Shown here piece after piece: positions 50,402 to 62,790 of a DNA stretch of 64,000 bases. The DNA comes from Artemisia argyi. Taxonomy: Eukaryota; Streptophyta; Magnoliopsida; Asterales; Asteraceae. The notes beneath the pieces were generated by a model. That model did not search any database. It was not told where the DNA came from and saw only the letters and a list, made by a program, of their open reading frames with translations. The stretch is taken from NCBI GenBank assembly GCA_030686995.1, contig CM060704.1, positions 113,645,042-113,709,041 of the forward strand, read 5' to 3'. Numbering within the stretch: the first letter of the stretch is position 1; the number at the start of each line of letters is the position of its first letter. The translations under genes were made by a program, and so were the position numbers.

Positions 50402-50406
50402 AAAGA
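50402..50406 (+). repeat. 5-bp target duplication AAAGA, left copy
   Basis: Matches 58993-58997 and flanks the minus-strand SIRE derivative. Confidence 0.9.
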
Positions 50407-52010
50407 TGTGGAAAACTAGAAAGGGGGGGGGGGGGTTGAATAGTTTTCCCCTCTTTTTCATTTTATAAAAACTTTGTTTCAAAATGTTGATTCGAATTTA
50501 TTCAATTGTTTGTTTGGAAAACCTTTAATTATAATTTAGTATGTAAACACCATATAATCAATTATATATGTAAGCTTTTGGAAAAACTTAGTTTTATGAA
50601 TGGAGCTTTGATCGGTCTTTGTGTGAATACGTTTTTCTTTTAAAATCTTAAAATGTTTTGTATCAAATTATCTATGAAGTTAAACTTAATATGAGAAGTG
50701 TGAATAATAATCTATTTGACCATATCATATAATTATACACACAATCACAATATTAACTTCTATGTTCAACACAATCAATCATCACAACTATATAAGCAAC
50801 AACTAAGACATATAGGCAAGCATAGATGTAAAGCGATAAATGCAAGAATAAATGAAAAGAGATAAGAGAAAGGAAATGCAAACCGAACACGATGATTTAT
50901 AGTGGTTCGGCTACAAGGACACCTTCCTTGCCCTACTCCACTCCCCGAGTCACCTACTCGAGAGTTTTCTTCACTACTCAACAAGCTCCCTTTTGGCGGA
51001 GAAAACCGTACACAACTTTTGCTTACACAATTTAACGACACTAAGCTAAATGTCGAGTTCTAATAGTAGCTAGAACCAATCTCACAACACTACTTCGATC
51101 ACTACACAACTTCTACACGACTTCTTCATGGCTTCACGACTTCTTCACTACTTCACAACTTCTTCTATACTCCACTACATATTCACACATCTACTTCTTC
51201 ACAACTTCATGACTTCTCCACACTACTACTTTTTCCCACTACTTCTTACTCACTCATAAACTCACTACTAAGTAAGATCATCTTGATCTACTTATTACAT
51301 ATACATAACTCACAACATCAAATAAACACTAACTAGATCCTAATACATCTTTGGCTTTATAATAGGGAGGATTTTCTCTTGCACTTTGAGTGGTGAAGGA
51401 TTGGATCACTTGAAACAAAGACTTATAATCTTATGATCAAAGGATTTAGAAGGATGTTTTGAAGGGATTGGGACTGAAAATTTTCGTGCAAAAGGTAAGA
51501 AAAATCTGTGGAATGAACCAGTATTTATAAGGGGAAAAATACTGTTTGGGAGCGTGGTCGGTCCCCTTAATAATTAAGGGGACCGCCTAGTATAATTAAG
51601 GGGGCCGCCTAAAAAAAAATATTTTTTTCTTCAGATTTTTTGTCTTTTTGTGGGGGAGGTTTTTCCTGAAGAATGTAGCCGTTTTTTGGGTTGAAATTTG
51701 AATTTAAACTATTTATTTTGAATAAAACATTTCTTATAAATACAAAATTGTTTTGTATAAGTTTAAAAATGTTTGTCCCACTTTAATAAAATGTAAGGTT
51801 TGTAAAGATAAAAATTCCTTTGATCATAAAATGCATTAGACACTTTGTTTATTCATACCTTAAGTGATATGGATGCTAAAGCAAATATTTACGACTAAAT
51901 ACTTGTTTACGTCATAATTTGTAGTTCAATGAGTTTACGTTTTGTGATTATCAAAACATAGAGATATCGATATATGTTAATAATGTTTTTAGGCATTATT
52001 TATATCAACA
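50407..52010 (-). repeat. 3' LTR of the minus-strand SIRE derivative
   Basis: 1604 bases, tgtggaaaac...tatatcaaca on the plus strand. A G run at 50424-50435 is the U5 poly-C tract seen from the other strand. The TATA box (minus TTATAAATA) is at 51522-51530. A palindromic ggtccccttaat...attaaggggacc cluster lies at 51556-51612, upstream of it. The 88-codon frame at 50775-51041 is conserved in the other LTR but is probably not a gene. Confidence 0.88.
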
Positions 52011-52200
52011 ATCTCCCCCTTTTTGATGATTACAAAACCTAAACTCATTAAGTCTAAAAATTAATTTTTTTTAGACAAGTACTTAGTGAGTTTATATTCA
52101 CTTCTCCCCCTTTTTGTAGAATCAAAAAGGTTATGCCGGCTAGCTTCATAAATGAAGTTGGACGGGATGAAAGCTCCCCCTTGATGCGTGCTCCCCCTCG
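52011..52200 (-). other. Polypurine tract and repeated purine tracts of the SIRE derivative
   Basis: On the minus strand: aaaaagggggagat (52011-52024) primes plus-strand synthesis at the LTR border. Additional GGGGGAG tracts lie at about 52100-52115, 52171-52179 and 52189-52197. The plus-strand SIRE at 10110-10350 shows the same arrangement. Confidence 0.7.
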
Positions 52201-52701
52201 TTCGATGGCACCAAGGGATCGAGGTATGAAATTCTCGCAAGAAAAATATTAGAAGCACAAGCATATATAGAAGAATATGCAATATACAAATAACAAGCAT
52301 AGCAAACAAATATTAAGGATACATAACAATTAATTCTAAGAGATTATGTTAAAGATCCTAATTTGCCAAAGAGAGCCATCGGACTTGCTTGTAACAAAAG
52401 GTTGGTTGATTAGTATTTGAAAGTGAAAATCATAAGCATATAGTATGCTTAGATGGTTGATGATGGAGTGTTTGGAATGAAGATGGTTGAGTTAGGGTAA
52501 GGTTGTTGGATTAATGGAGGTATATGTTTAGGTCATGAATGTTGGAGAGTTTGGTTGTGGAGAGTTTGTAGCGGAAGAGGTTGATTAAGGTTTTGGATGC
52601 TGTTCAAGTGAGGGTATTGGATGTGATCTAGTGAGAAGATATTTAATCCAAGTGAAGTGTTCATTGAATGCAATGGTTTTTAGGAGAAAGATGCAACAAG
52701 G

Positions 52702-53463
52702 TCAATTGTTGACATGCTTCTCAAGTTGATTTATGTTGTGTGGTGATGAGGGTGATCTAGATGAAGATGGATCCAAATTGCGTTGAGCAAGATGTAAGGC
52801 TAAAAGAGCACTAAGCTCATGGGATTCTTTTAGCGCCTCAACGAACATTAAGTGTTCGGAGGAAGGTGATGGTGGTGGAGCATGATAGTTGTCTTGGGTG
52901 AGGGTTTGAACATGCAACATAGGAATGGCGTGTGAAGTTGTAGGATGTGGTGGTGATACTCTTGGTGGTGGAGACATGTTTGAGCTTGGGTAATCATGAA
53001 AACATGATATGGGTGGAAGAGATGCTTCATGAGTGGATGGTGTTTTTGTTGAATGAGCAACATGTAAAGTGTTGGTAATGAAGTTGGGATTATTGTTTTG
53101 GGATTGTGCATGCTCATCATAAGAAGGAGCATTAGTGGAAGCATGAATGGATGATTTGTTGTTAAATGGATCATTTGTGTGAGAGTGAGGTTTAGGTGTT
53201 GGTTGATTATGAACAACATCGCTTGAGTTGTAAGATTATGAGGTTTGAGTGTAATGTAGAAGGATATGGGTGAGTAAAGGTTTTTGATATGTAATGTTGG
53301 TGAGAAGGAGAGAGAGGTGTTAGGTATGTAATGTTGAAGACATAGGAGGAATTTGGTGTTGGATGTTTGACAACATCATTTGGTTTGACGGGCTTTTAAT
53401 GGAAGTTAGGCTTTCTTCTCCAAACGGGTTATTTGGTGGTTTTGGTTTAATGGGAGAGGTCAT
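52702..53463 (-). pseudogene. 3'-terminal ORF of the SIRE derivative, Pro/Ser/His-rich, broken
   Basis: An ATG at 53461-53463 opens MTSPIKPKPPNNPFGEESL in the same frame as the open stretch that ends at 52702. Two in-frame stops interrupt it, one near 53340 and one at 53236-53238. The open part is rich in Pro, Ser, His and Asn, ends in a short amphipathic segment (EALKESHELSALLALHLAQ), and then ENN-type residues. It sits between the internal word cluster (53643-53716) and the polypurine tract. The position corresponds to the 59612/63985 ORF of the neighbouring SIRE. No domain recognised; it may replace the envelope-like ORF of SIRE elements. Confidence 0.45.
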
Positions 53464-53642
53464 GAAGAGATGAGTATAGATTGAGAGGAATGAGAGTGTT
53501 TATAATGTAGGATTGGTGGGATTAAGGATGTATAAATTTTGATAGAAGGTTTAGGATAAAATAGGTTTATGAATTTTGGGAAGTGTAGGATGAAATGGGC
53601 TAAAAAGTAGAAAAAGGAAACAACACCTTCGACCATCAGATG

Positions 53643-53716
53643 GCCGGTCCCCTTAATTAGAGGCCGGTCCCCTTAATAATTAAGGAGGCCGCCTTATGAT
53701 TTAAGGGGGCCGCCCA
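53643..53716 (-). repeat. Internal palindromic word cluster, SIRE derivative
   Basis: Contains ggccggtccccttaatt, gccggtccccttaataatt, aaggaggccgcc and aagggggccgcc. Same word as in the LTRs. It lies about 180 bases upstream (minus strand) of the 3' ORF start. Confidence 0.85.
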
Positions 53717-56700
53717 TCTGGTGATTCCCAGATTGCCAGAAAAGGGTTTTTGGTAGTGAATTGCAGAAAGGTTGTGTTTTTGGTTTCAAACAAGTCCAAC
53801 TCTTTGAGGCAATTAAGCATATACTAATTATGTAGGCAATTATGTAGCCAAAGCATGTTAATCAAAGAGATTAAGTAAACAAGCAATTTCATCTAGCATG
53901 CAAACATACTCATCAAACAAGTAAAATATAAGTGCTAGGAAACAATAAGCAACATCAAGTATTTCATGACTACATAACTAGGAGGATTAATCCTAATGTG
54001 TATCAATGTGCAATAAGTGGGTAGTTATGATAGCATGGATTTCCAGACTTGTTACAAACAAAGTCTTAATAAACAAACCATGGTCCTCTTGATTTGATTT
54101 AGTTCACTTATAAGTGTCATTTATATAAATATAGATGACAAATATGAGATCACCATGCATGATTTTAAAAGAGACGTTTTTAGCATTATTCAACAATGTT
54201 TGAAAGTAAGTTTTCACTTAGATGTGAGAGTTATTTGAATAAAATAGATTGGGTTTTTACTTCAAAATGTGTGAATGAACGGTAAAGAATATTTTCCCAA
54301 TCTTTAGTTTTGATCAAAACAAAATTGTGGATATTGATAGTGAAAACATGTTATTTAAAAGTGGGATAGTTATTTGAAAAACTATTTTACAAAATGTGAG
54401 GTTTTTGCATATTTTTAGAGATATTAGATTTTTGACAACAAATATCATAAATCAAATATTTTAAAAAATGTTTATTAAAGATCTCATGCTCAAGAGGATT
54501 GGTTAAGCCTATTATTATCTCATGCTATCGTTTCTACATATCCTATGATCCTAAAGGAAATGAAGACGATAATTTATATGTTAGATGCGAGAGTGTTGAA
54601 TGGGGTATAACCTAACATCTATAGTTCCTTTGTTTTCGCACGCTTATCTAACTTAATGCCATAAATCTAGGAATGAAAGAATCTAATGAGAAGCAAAGTT
54701 CATAAAAGTAAACTAACGTTAGGTATATATAGGAAGAGCAATTTAATCAAGTTGGAGAATGAGTATGAGACTATTACTAGTGGTGCTCAAATCAGGCTAA
54801 ACACGACCATTTTTACGGGTTACATACACCCAACTTCTCACACAGAAGCAATTCAACCGTTAGGTTAAATTGAATTTCTAGTCAATAGATTCTCCAGTAG
54901 TCATTCTCTTTTTAGAAGAAATCGAGTTTCTAAATTTACCTATCGAAGATTACCAAATATGAAGATTGCTTGATTCACTAATACTTGGCTTAATGTGACT
55001 CAAACATCATGTTTTTTTATGAAGGTAAATCTAGATGATATATTTTATTCACGATCCTAATAGAGACATGTTGAATGTTTAGATAAGAGTAAACAAAAAA
55101 TTTTAATCATTTCTTCATGATTTACCAGTTGTTTGGTTTTGATGACATATTACTTGATTTAATAACTGTGCTAGACTTAAGAGTGCACCTTAGCATCTCT
55201 TGCGAAATGAATCTCATTAAGATTATTTATCTTAAATGAGTTTGTGATTCTCAAATGATATCAAAACTAGACATTAATATATTTTTAAACAAATATTATT
55301 TTCTATGATTTTTGCCAATGTTATATATCATACTTTAACAAGTATTTAAAAAAATAAATTTTACTTGTTTATGGATTGTGACAAGTTATTTTTCAATTCT
55401 AATAATTTATATTATTTAAAAAAAAATTGTAGTGCATTATCTTGTAACACAACCATTCATGCTACAAAGAAAATAAAATACATAGAATATATAGTGTGTA
55501 TTATTCTTAAATATGTATTTTATCTTGAAGTGATAATTTTAAGTAGTGTGAGCAAGGTTTACATATGTTGTTAGTTTGCTCATGTTTGGTTTTTCGGATA
55601 TAACACATTTATCCATTGCATTGCAATGTAAATTGCTTGAATATTTCGGACGAAACATCCAAGTCGTCAATCCTACTTCATTGTATATTTTATGAATGTG
55701 TTTAAAATGTTATTCTAATATTTGGAACACAATTATTGGACAAGTAGATTCAATATGACATTATCAACACAAGTGTGAGTTATGATCCAATGCATACTCT
55801 TTTCATCTACAAAGGATGTAATTATTTTCATATCAATCTAGTGTGATTGAGTATGTAGATTCAAGACTATATCTTTTGTTGTAATTTGATATAATCTTGA
55901 AGCTAAACAAATTGCAATCCAATTTCTTGTCCACACTCAAAAACACGTCAATTAGATTTGATGAATATATCAACCATAATTTGAATAATGAATTGATATA
56001 ATATCAAAATCTTTCTTGACCCTCACAAACACTCATTTAAAATAAATAGACATTTTGATAGTGTGTTCCATTAATCCTAAGATTATTTAAGAGTGAGGTT
56101 AGTGAATGATTGAAATTTAGCTTATTACTTCATGTTTGTTATATGTTTGTTTATGTGAAAGACTCTTCATTATTACTTATTATGAACACACTTAGATTTT
56201 GAAAATACTTTTTCTTTTATATAACTACTAATGTTTTAAAATAATTTAATTTCTCTTATTCAAACAACCTAAGGTAAAACAAGGTAATTTGTTGAAAATA
56301 TTTTAAGTGTGTTGTGAAGAATAGATTAAATTGTTTGAAATATTTAGGTGACTAGATTTAACTCATTTACAAGATGTTTGAGTAACATTAAGCCATCTAT
56401 ACCTATATGCAATGCAAGCATATTATAACAATCCTAACGCAAGAAATCTAGCATAAGATCTAGTTAAGTATAAATCGGAAAGCTAGCTATAACTAATAGG
56501 GCACATATGCTTAGATATAAATATAGCTAAATTTCAAGTAGCAACAATTATCTAATATATTCAAAAAATAAAATCACAAAGAAGTTCATATAACATATAA
56601 AACACTTGTCGTCGTTTTGTGTATTATATACACCAATGTTTACTTAGCTCGATTTTATTTGAAAGTAAAATAGTTTCCTACCCATTCTATAATTTAATTA

Positions 56701-56996
56701 AGATCAATATTTTGAAAACATAAATACTTAATTTTTCAAAAGTATATCAACTAGGAATGCCCGACTTGAAGGAAAAGGTAAAACAAAAGTTTTACATTAA
56801 AACGAAACACAAATTTTTGATCACCGTATAGTATTTTGACTTTCTTACTTATTTAAGTTTGTAATGGTTACTTTTAAGTATTTTTAAATGAAAGTAGACT
56901 CAATTATCTTTAAAAATCCGGGTGGCACGACTTCCACGGAGTTACGGTTAATTTTATATGATTTTTCAAAGTTTCTGAAAGACTGTCGAACAGACA

Positions 56997-57070
56997 GGCG
57001 GACCCCTTAAATTTAAGGGGGCCGCCCAGTATTTAAGGGGTCCGCCAAGACAATTGAAGGGGCCGCCCAT
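56997..57070 (-). repeat. Second internal palindromic word cluster, SIRE derivative
   Basis: Contains gcggaccccttaaattt, aagggggccgcc, aaggggtccgcc and aaggggccgccc. It lies about 280 bases after the primer-binding site on the minus strand; a TATA-like catataaaa follows within 60 bases. Confidence 0.85.
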
Positions 57071-57338
57071 CTGATACTAGAAAATGAATTTTTTTGTTAA
57101 AAATTGTTTTCTGACTTTGTGGAAAGATGTGTAACTTTCTGATTTTAAAAACGAACATATAACACTTATTTTAAACATAATCTTATCTCAAGCTAGTATA
57201 ATTAGTGTATATAATATCAAAACTTATACAAGTTAATCAACAAAACACTTTTCATATTTAATCCTCCTTAATGGGTAATTTGATACATGGATCGTACTCA
57301 ATTTTTAAAACCATTTGTTTTGAAAATTTGAGCGACGT

Positions 57339-57351
57339 GGCTCTGGTACCA
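57339..57351 (-). other. Primer-binding site of the SIRE derivative
   Basis: Minus-strand tggtaccagagcc, one base from the usual initiator tRNA-Met site, starting three bases after the LTR. Confidence 0.88.
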
Positions 57352-57353
57352 AT

Positions 57354-58992
57354 TGTGGAAAACTAGAAGGGGGGGGGGGGGTTGAATAGTTTTCCCCTCT
57401 TTTTCATTTTATAAAAACTTTGTTTCAAAATGTTTATTCGAATTTATTCAATTGTTTGTTTGGAAAACCTTTAATTAGAATTTAGTATGTAAACACCATA
57501 TAATCAATATGATCAATTATATATGTAAGCTTTTGGAAAAACTTAGTTTTATGAATGGAGCTTTGATCGGTCTTTGTGTGAATACGTTTTCCTTTTAAAA
57601 TCTTAAAACATTTTGTATCAAATTATCTATCAAGTTAAACTTAATATGAGAAGTGTGAATAATAATCTATTTGACCATATCATATAATTATACACACAAT
57701 CACAATATTAACTTCTATGTTCAACACAATCAATCATCACAACTATATAAGCAACAACTAAGACATATAGGCAAGCATAGATGTAAAGCGATAAATGCAA
57801 GAATAAATGAAAAGAGATAAGAGAAAGGAAATGCAAACCGTACACGATGATTTATAGTGGTTCGGCTACAAGGACACCTTCCTTGCCCTACTCCACTCCC
57901 CGAGTCACCTACTTGAGAGTTTTCTTCACTACTCAACAAGCTCCCTTTTGGCGGAGAAAACCGTACACAACTTTTGCTTACACAATTTAACGACACTAAG
58001 CTAAATGTCGAGTTCTAATAGTAGCTAGAACCAATCTCACAACACTACTTCGATCACTACACAACTTCTACACGACTTCTTCATGGCTTCATGACTTCAC
58101 GACTTCTTCACTACTTCACAACTTCTTCTATACTCCACTACATATTCACACATCTACTTCTTCACAACTTCATGACTTCTCCACACTACTACTTTTCCCA
58201 CTACTTCTTACTCACTCATAAACTCACTACTAAGTAAGATCATCTTGATCTACTTATTACATATACATAACTCACAACATCAAATAAACACTAACTAGAT
58301 CCTAATACATCTTTGTCTTTATGATAGGGAGGATTTTCTCTTGCACTTTGAGTGGTGAAGGATTGGATCACTTGAAACAAAGACTTATAATCTTATGATC
58401 AAAGGATTTAGAAAGATGTTTTGAAGGGATTGGGACTAAAAATTTTCGTGCAAAAGGTAAGAAAAATCTGTGGAATGAACCAGTATTTATAAGGGGAAAA
58501 ATACTGTTTGGGAGCGTGGCCGGTCCCCTTAATTGGGTGCCGGTCCCCTTAATAATTAAGGGGACCGCCTAGTATAATTAAGGGGGCCGCCTAATAAAAA
58601 AATATTTTTTTCTTCAGATTTTTTGTCTTTTTGTGGGGGAGGTTTTTCCTGAAGAATGTAGCCGTTTTTTGGGTTGAAATTTGAATTCAAACTATTTATT
58701 TTGAATAAAACATTTCTTATAAATACAAAATTGTTTTGTATAAATTTAAAAATGTTTGTCCCACTTTAATAAAATGTAAGGTTTGTAAAGATAAAAATTC
58801 CTTTGATCATAAAATGCATTAGACACTTTGTTTATTCATACCTTAAGTGATATGGATGCTAAAGCAAATATTTACGACTAAATACTTGTTTACGTCATAA
58901 TTTGTAGTTCAATGAGTTTACGTTTTGTGATTATCAAAAATAGAGATATCGATATTTGTTAATAATGTTTTTAGGCATTATTTATATCAACA
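57354..58992 (-). repeat. 5' LTR of the minus-strand SIRE derivative
   Basis: 1639 bases, near-identical to 50407-52010. It has one extra palindrome unit in its word cluster (58518-58592: gccggtccccttaattgggt added) and a few indels. TATA box at 58484-58492 on the minus strand. Confidence 0.88.
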
Positions 58993-58997
58993 AAAGA
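58993..58997 (+). repeat. 5-bp target duplication AAAGA, right copy
   Basis: Matches 50402-50406. Confidence 0.9.
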
Positions 58998-59611
58998 TAT
59001 GTATCAACTTATTATTCAAACAATGATTGATAATATCAAAGATTCTACATGTCTATACAATGTGCATTGAACAAGAAAATTTGACACAATTTATCTTGCT
59101 TAATCTCGATAATATTGATTCTGTCATGGCTTCCAAGATTAGATATGATATTCATCACAACTCACACTTGTGTTGAAGATTTTGTATCTAGTTCTACTTA
59201 TTCACCTTATGAAAATAATACATGTTGCATGCCTAAATTTAAGTGAATAATGCTTCATTGCTTAAAATTTGTTGCATGGCTTAACAAATTATAGTGCATG
59301 CCTGAGAAATAATGGTAGGTGGCTTGTGTATTTTGTCTACATATCACAACTTAAGATCAATTAAAACACTCATTGTTCTTTGAATAACTCTTCCCATGAC
59401 CATGTGATCTAAGCACATTTACCTTTCCTATATATTCTCTTCCTCTTGATTTTCACAACTTGTACACATAATGACGAATCTTAGTACTAATTGCCTTAAT
59501 ACCCGTTGGATAATAGGATTCATCACCCATATCTAAACCTCACTCTACTATTATTTAAGGATTAGAGATCTTGACTAAGCATTACACCTAAAATCTCAAT
59601 CTAAGTTAAAA
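58998..59611 (+). other. 3' internal untranslated region of the host SIRE element
   Basis: About 600 AT-rich bases between the insertion and the 3' ORF. A TATA-like cctatatattc lies at about 59428-59438, 170 bases upstream of the ORF start, which would suit an internal promoter. No palindromic word cluster was found in this stretch. Confidence 0.4.
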
Positions 59612-59907
59612 ATGAATAACCAACCACTTTCTCCGAACAATGTTCTTAACAATTTCATCCTCCAAAGTAGTGACACTAATTCATTAAGTGGAAACAATGG
59701 AAGTGAAGAAATTGTTAACAACAATGTTGTCCCTCAAGCTCCAACTAAGAGTGATGGGATGGGAAATAGGTGGTTTATGCAAAACAACCAACAACAATAT
59801 CCTAGGATCAACCTTGAAAAACTAATGCAAGATGATGTTTGGAGCAATCCACAAAATATTCAAGTCACATCACCCCCATCTAGGGGTATTGGTGGTGAAG
59901 AAGTTTG

Positions 59908-59912
59908 GGAAA
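59908..59912 (+). repeat. 5-bp target duplication GGAAA, left copy
   Basis: Matches 63742-63746. Confidence 0.9.
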
Positions 59913-60212
59913 TGTAGGATCGTGTTTTGATTGATTATTGTGATTCAGGCGGGGATGATGAAAGATTAAATCTTCCATGGTTAGTGAGAGAGAGTAGAGA
60001 GAGAAGGGAAAAACTATGTGTTTATTGATAATGAAAGAGTAAATTACACAGAGAGTCTCACCCTCCTAGTGAAGTCTAGGAGGGCTTATATAGCCTAACA
60101 CAATCAAACTATTGCAATATTACATAACAAGTCCTTGTGTTTAAGCTAAATAGGATAACTAGTGTAATCCCAATAATGTTGTCACATTTAATTGTTAGGA
60201 GCGATCCCAAGA
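59913..60212 (-). repeat. 3' LTR of the short-LTR element
   Basis: Plus-strand tgtaggatcg...gcgatcccaaga. The terminal base pair that should read CAACA is mutated (caaga). TATA-like cttatatagcc at about 60094-60104 on the plus strand reads as ggctatataag on the minus strand. Confidence 0.88.
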
Positions 60213-60332
60213 ATCTTCCCCCAATGTGGCAACATAAGGGATTCCTTACAACATTTCCTACAAGTATAAATAAGAATAAAGAAAGGTCTTCATAAATTCT
60301 TCAAATGCTGAGGATGACGACAGTTGACGCTC

Positions 60333-60551
60333 TTAGTTCTTCATTTTGTACCTCGGCTTGAGAACTTTATCTTCACTTGTAGGCAAAATGATGTAATATG
60401 CATGAAATGGATTAACTTCCCCCAATTCATTATGCATGTCTTTAGCGGCTTTTTCGTACACTTCTTTTAGGCGAAGTTTCTGAATCAGCTTCCCCCCAAA
60501 CTGACAACCGTCTTCAGCAGATTCGAAACTTTGATGTAGTCCACATGTCTT
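60333..60551 (-). CDS. Unrecognised open frame in the short-LTR element
   Basis: A 73-codon stop-free stretch after an upstream stop at 60552-60554, with no early ATG; the only Met codons are near its middle and end. It contains LIQKLRLKEVYEKAAKDMHN and NPFHAYYIILPTSEDKVL and has protein-like composition. It ends about 110 bases before the element's purine tract. It resembles no gag or pol domain I know. It may be the last exon of a captured host gene or an element-specific peptide. Low confidence as a gene. Confidence 0.3.
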   Translation of the reverse strand, partial: KTCGLHQSFESAEDGCQFGGKLIQKLRLKEVYEKAAKDMHNELGEVNPFHAYYIILPTSEDKVLKPRYKMKN

Positions 60552-62790
60552 TTAACTATTGAAGTTTTAAGTACGCAGCGGAATTTGTAGATGACATCGT
60601 AAACCACACTAAGTAAATCTGACTAGTCACTTAATCACAGTTATGCTCTACGCGGAAGCTCCGTTCGGGGGTAACATGCAAGAAATCAGCAAGATCTTCT
60701 CACATATGCAGGCTACTTCACACTTCACAACCCGCGAGAGATGAAATGATTACACCAAAATCACAAAACTGAACCACTGATCATCTCTGCGGACGTCTCT
60801 CCGGTAGTAATAAAATTGTAAGCTCGATCATGTGAGTCTATTATGCGTCCCTGATGTGCACATTTCTTCCCCCTAATTGCAGATCCTCGTGGAAAATGAG
60901 TGTTTTCACAAAGAAATCAAGAAAAGTCAAAGAAAGCAAAGAACACCCACTCTCTCTTCCCTCACGATGTCTTCGCGGAATCGGAAGCATACACACTATG
61001 TTTACGATGGAAAACGGAGGCAGCATAACCCCATATGTCCAATCAACCGATTATGTGTGAAGTATCATAAATAGCCCGTGAGAATCAACTGCTGATAAAC
61101 ATCTCTACTCTTTTATACTCCTCTCAGCTAACTCTTTACTGACCCCATTATCATTCTGATGGCTTTTTGTGGTGACTATTGATGGAGAAAATCCAATATG
61201 ATGAACTTGAGACTGAAGTAAAATAACCCGAACTTGTGACTTAAACTTGCACTATTGTCTGACTAAGAACCAATACTGAGAATTTCAATAAAGGTAGTAA
61301 ATCATATACCCATCCAACCATCCTTAAATGTATATGAACGTCTCTTGAATCATCCACATCTTTTGGTGACACTTGAGCACTACAACGTAACTTCTTTAAA
61401 GTGATAGCTATACACTGTGAGCACAACAACGTAACTCCTTACATCAGGTATAACTAGACAACTCAAGTCTTGGTCATTTGTACGGATAAAAGCTCGAACA
61501 AGGATCTCGAAGAATCATGCATCCAACCAACCCCGATATCTTCAGATACTAAGTACAAGCATTCGTGAAATTCCACTTCAATCTCAAATAAATAATAAAG
61601 AATTAACGCCGTAGTCACATCTTGCGATTAAAAGTCCAAAACTAGCCTTATGAAGGTTTAAGTGAATTTTGATAATGGTTCCCGATCTTGTCAAAAACGT
61701 ATCCCGTGAAAAACTTAGTCACTTTGATATATCGAACCCCAAATGTAACCTTTACCCAATAATTATATCTAAAAATTTATTAAGATGAATTGATATCCAA
61801 GTTGTCGTATAGAGCAATTCATTTCACAATCCGGTATAAGTCCCATGTTCGGCCCAATTCAGATAATCAAATTTCAGTCTAAAGCTTAGTATAATCATGT
61901 AAGCGGATCAAATAATCAACCTAACTTTAAGCATATTGCACCCAACATACACAAGCCCAAACACCACATAATACCCGATTCAACATGTCAACAATATACA
62001 CGGTATTTAAATGATATAACCCTAATATTACTCATCTTCACACACAAAAATAAACAATCCGCCCCCCTTTTCTATCACACCTCTCAACCAAATCTTAGTC
62101 ATCACAATCTACACATTTCATCCCATCTTTCAACTAAAAAAAATTCACAAGGTGCAAGAACTTTTCTTTATCTTCGAATAATAAAACACAAATGCGTCAA
62201 GTATAATCAATCATCCACACACATTCTTATCTTTATGTATCTTACTGCTGAGGTCCGAACACAAAACAAACACCCATTTTTTTGTTTACTATTAAATTAG
62301 CTTCAAGATCTAAAGTGGCTTAAAGATCTTTATTGAAGGTCTCGGGTAGGTTGTTCTCATGTGTTGTACTTGATACGTTTTTGTTCGAACGAATCAAGGA
62401 TAGAATGCAACATTCTTGTTATGATTCTTTCTGTAGTATTCGGATATAAATGAAGCTTAGCTTCAACAAGGATCTGTGATGATCTTGGTTTTGTGTGTAA
62501 GTAATTGTAAAATGTTTTGAATCATCTTGTGAACCACAAAACTGAACTGAGATCTTGTCAAATTTAATTTTCTTTGATTCGAGTTGTGTAAATAGGATGG
62601 GTTTAGGATAGTTATTGATTAGATTGTGGTTGAGGTTGTGGACTGATTTTGTGGTTAACTTCTAGTCATCATAGGTCTCGTATGATTTATTCAGTTTGGT
62701 GTGATCAACTGAGGTCGATGAGTGAGTTTGGTATTTGGTTAGGTCAACGGTCTTCTTCTGATCATCTTCTCTTTTATTTTTTATTTTTCG
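60552..62790 (-). other. Internal region of the short-LTR element, no genes recognised
   Basis: Mixed-composition sequence with short open stretches only, such as 61241-61429 on the minus strand (SPKDVDDSRDVHIHLRMVGW). The reading is protein-like but matches no family I recognise. Possibly fragments of captured host sequence. Confidence 0.35.

Larger units (their letters stand above)
50407..58992 (-). mobile_element. Complete SIRE-type Copia derivative lacking gag-pol (LARD-like), minus strand
   Basis: 8586 bases with paired LTRs (50407-52010 and 57354-58992), primer-binding site at 57339-57351, polypurine tract at 52011-52024 and a perfect AAAGA target duplication. The 5.3 kb internal region encodes no capsid, protease, integrase or RT. 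It contains only a broken 3' ORF (52702-53463) and two clusters of the palindromic word found in its LTRs. The LTRs are nearly identical, so insertion is fairly recent, and it must have used proteins from a relative. The internal sequence 54000-56990 is AT-rich with no recognisable genes. Confidence 0.88.

Noticed and set aside
50775..51041. 88-codon frame nearly identical to 57730-57996
   Set aside because: The two are the same position in paired LTRs; conservation reflects recent LTR identity, not protein selection.
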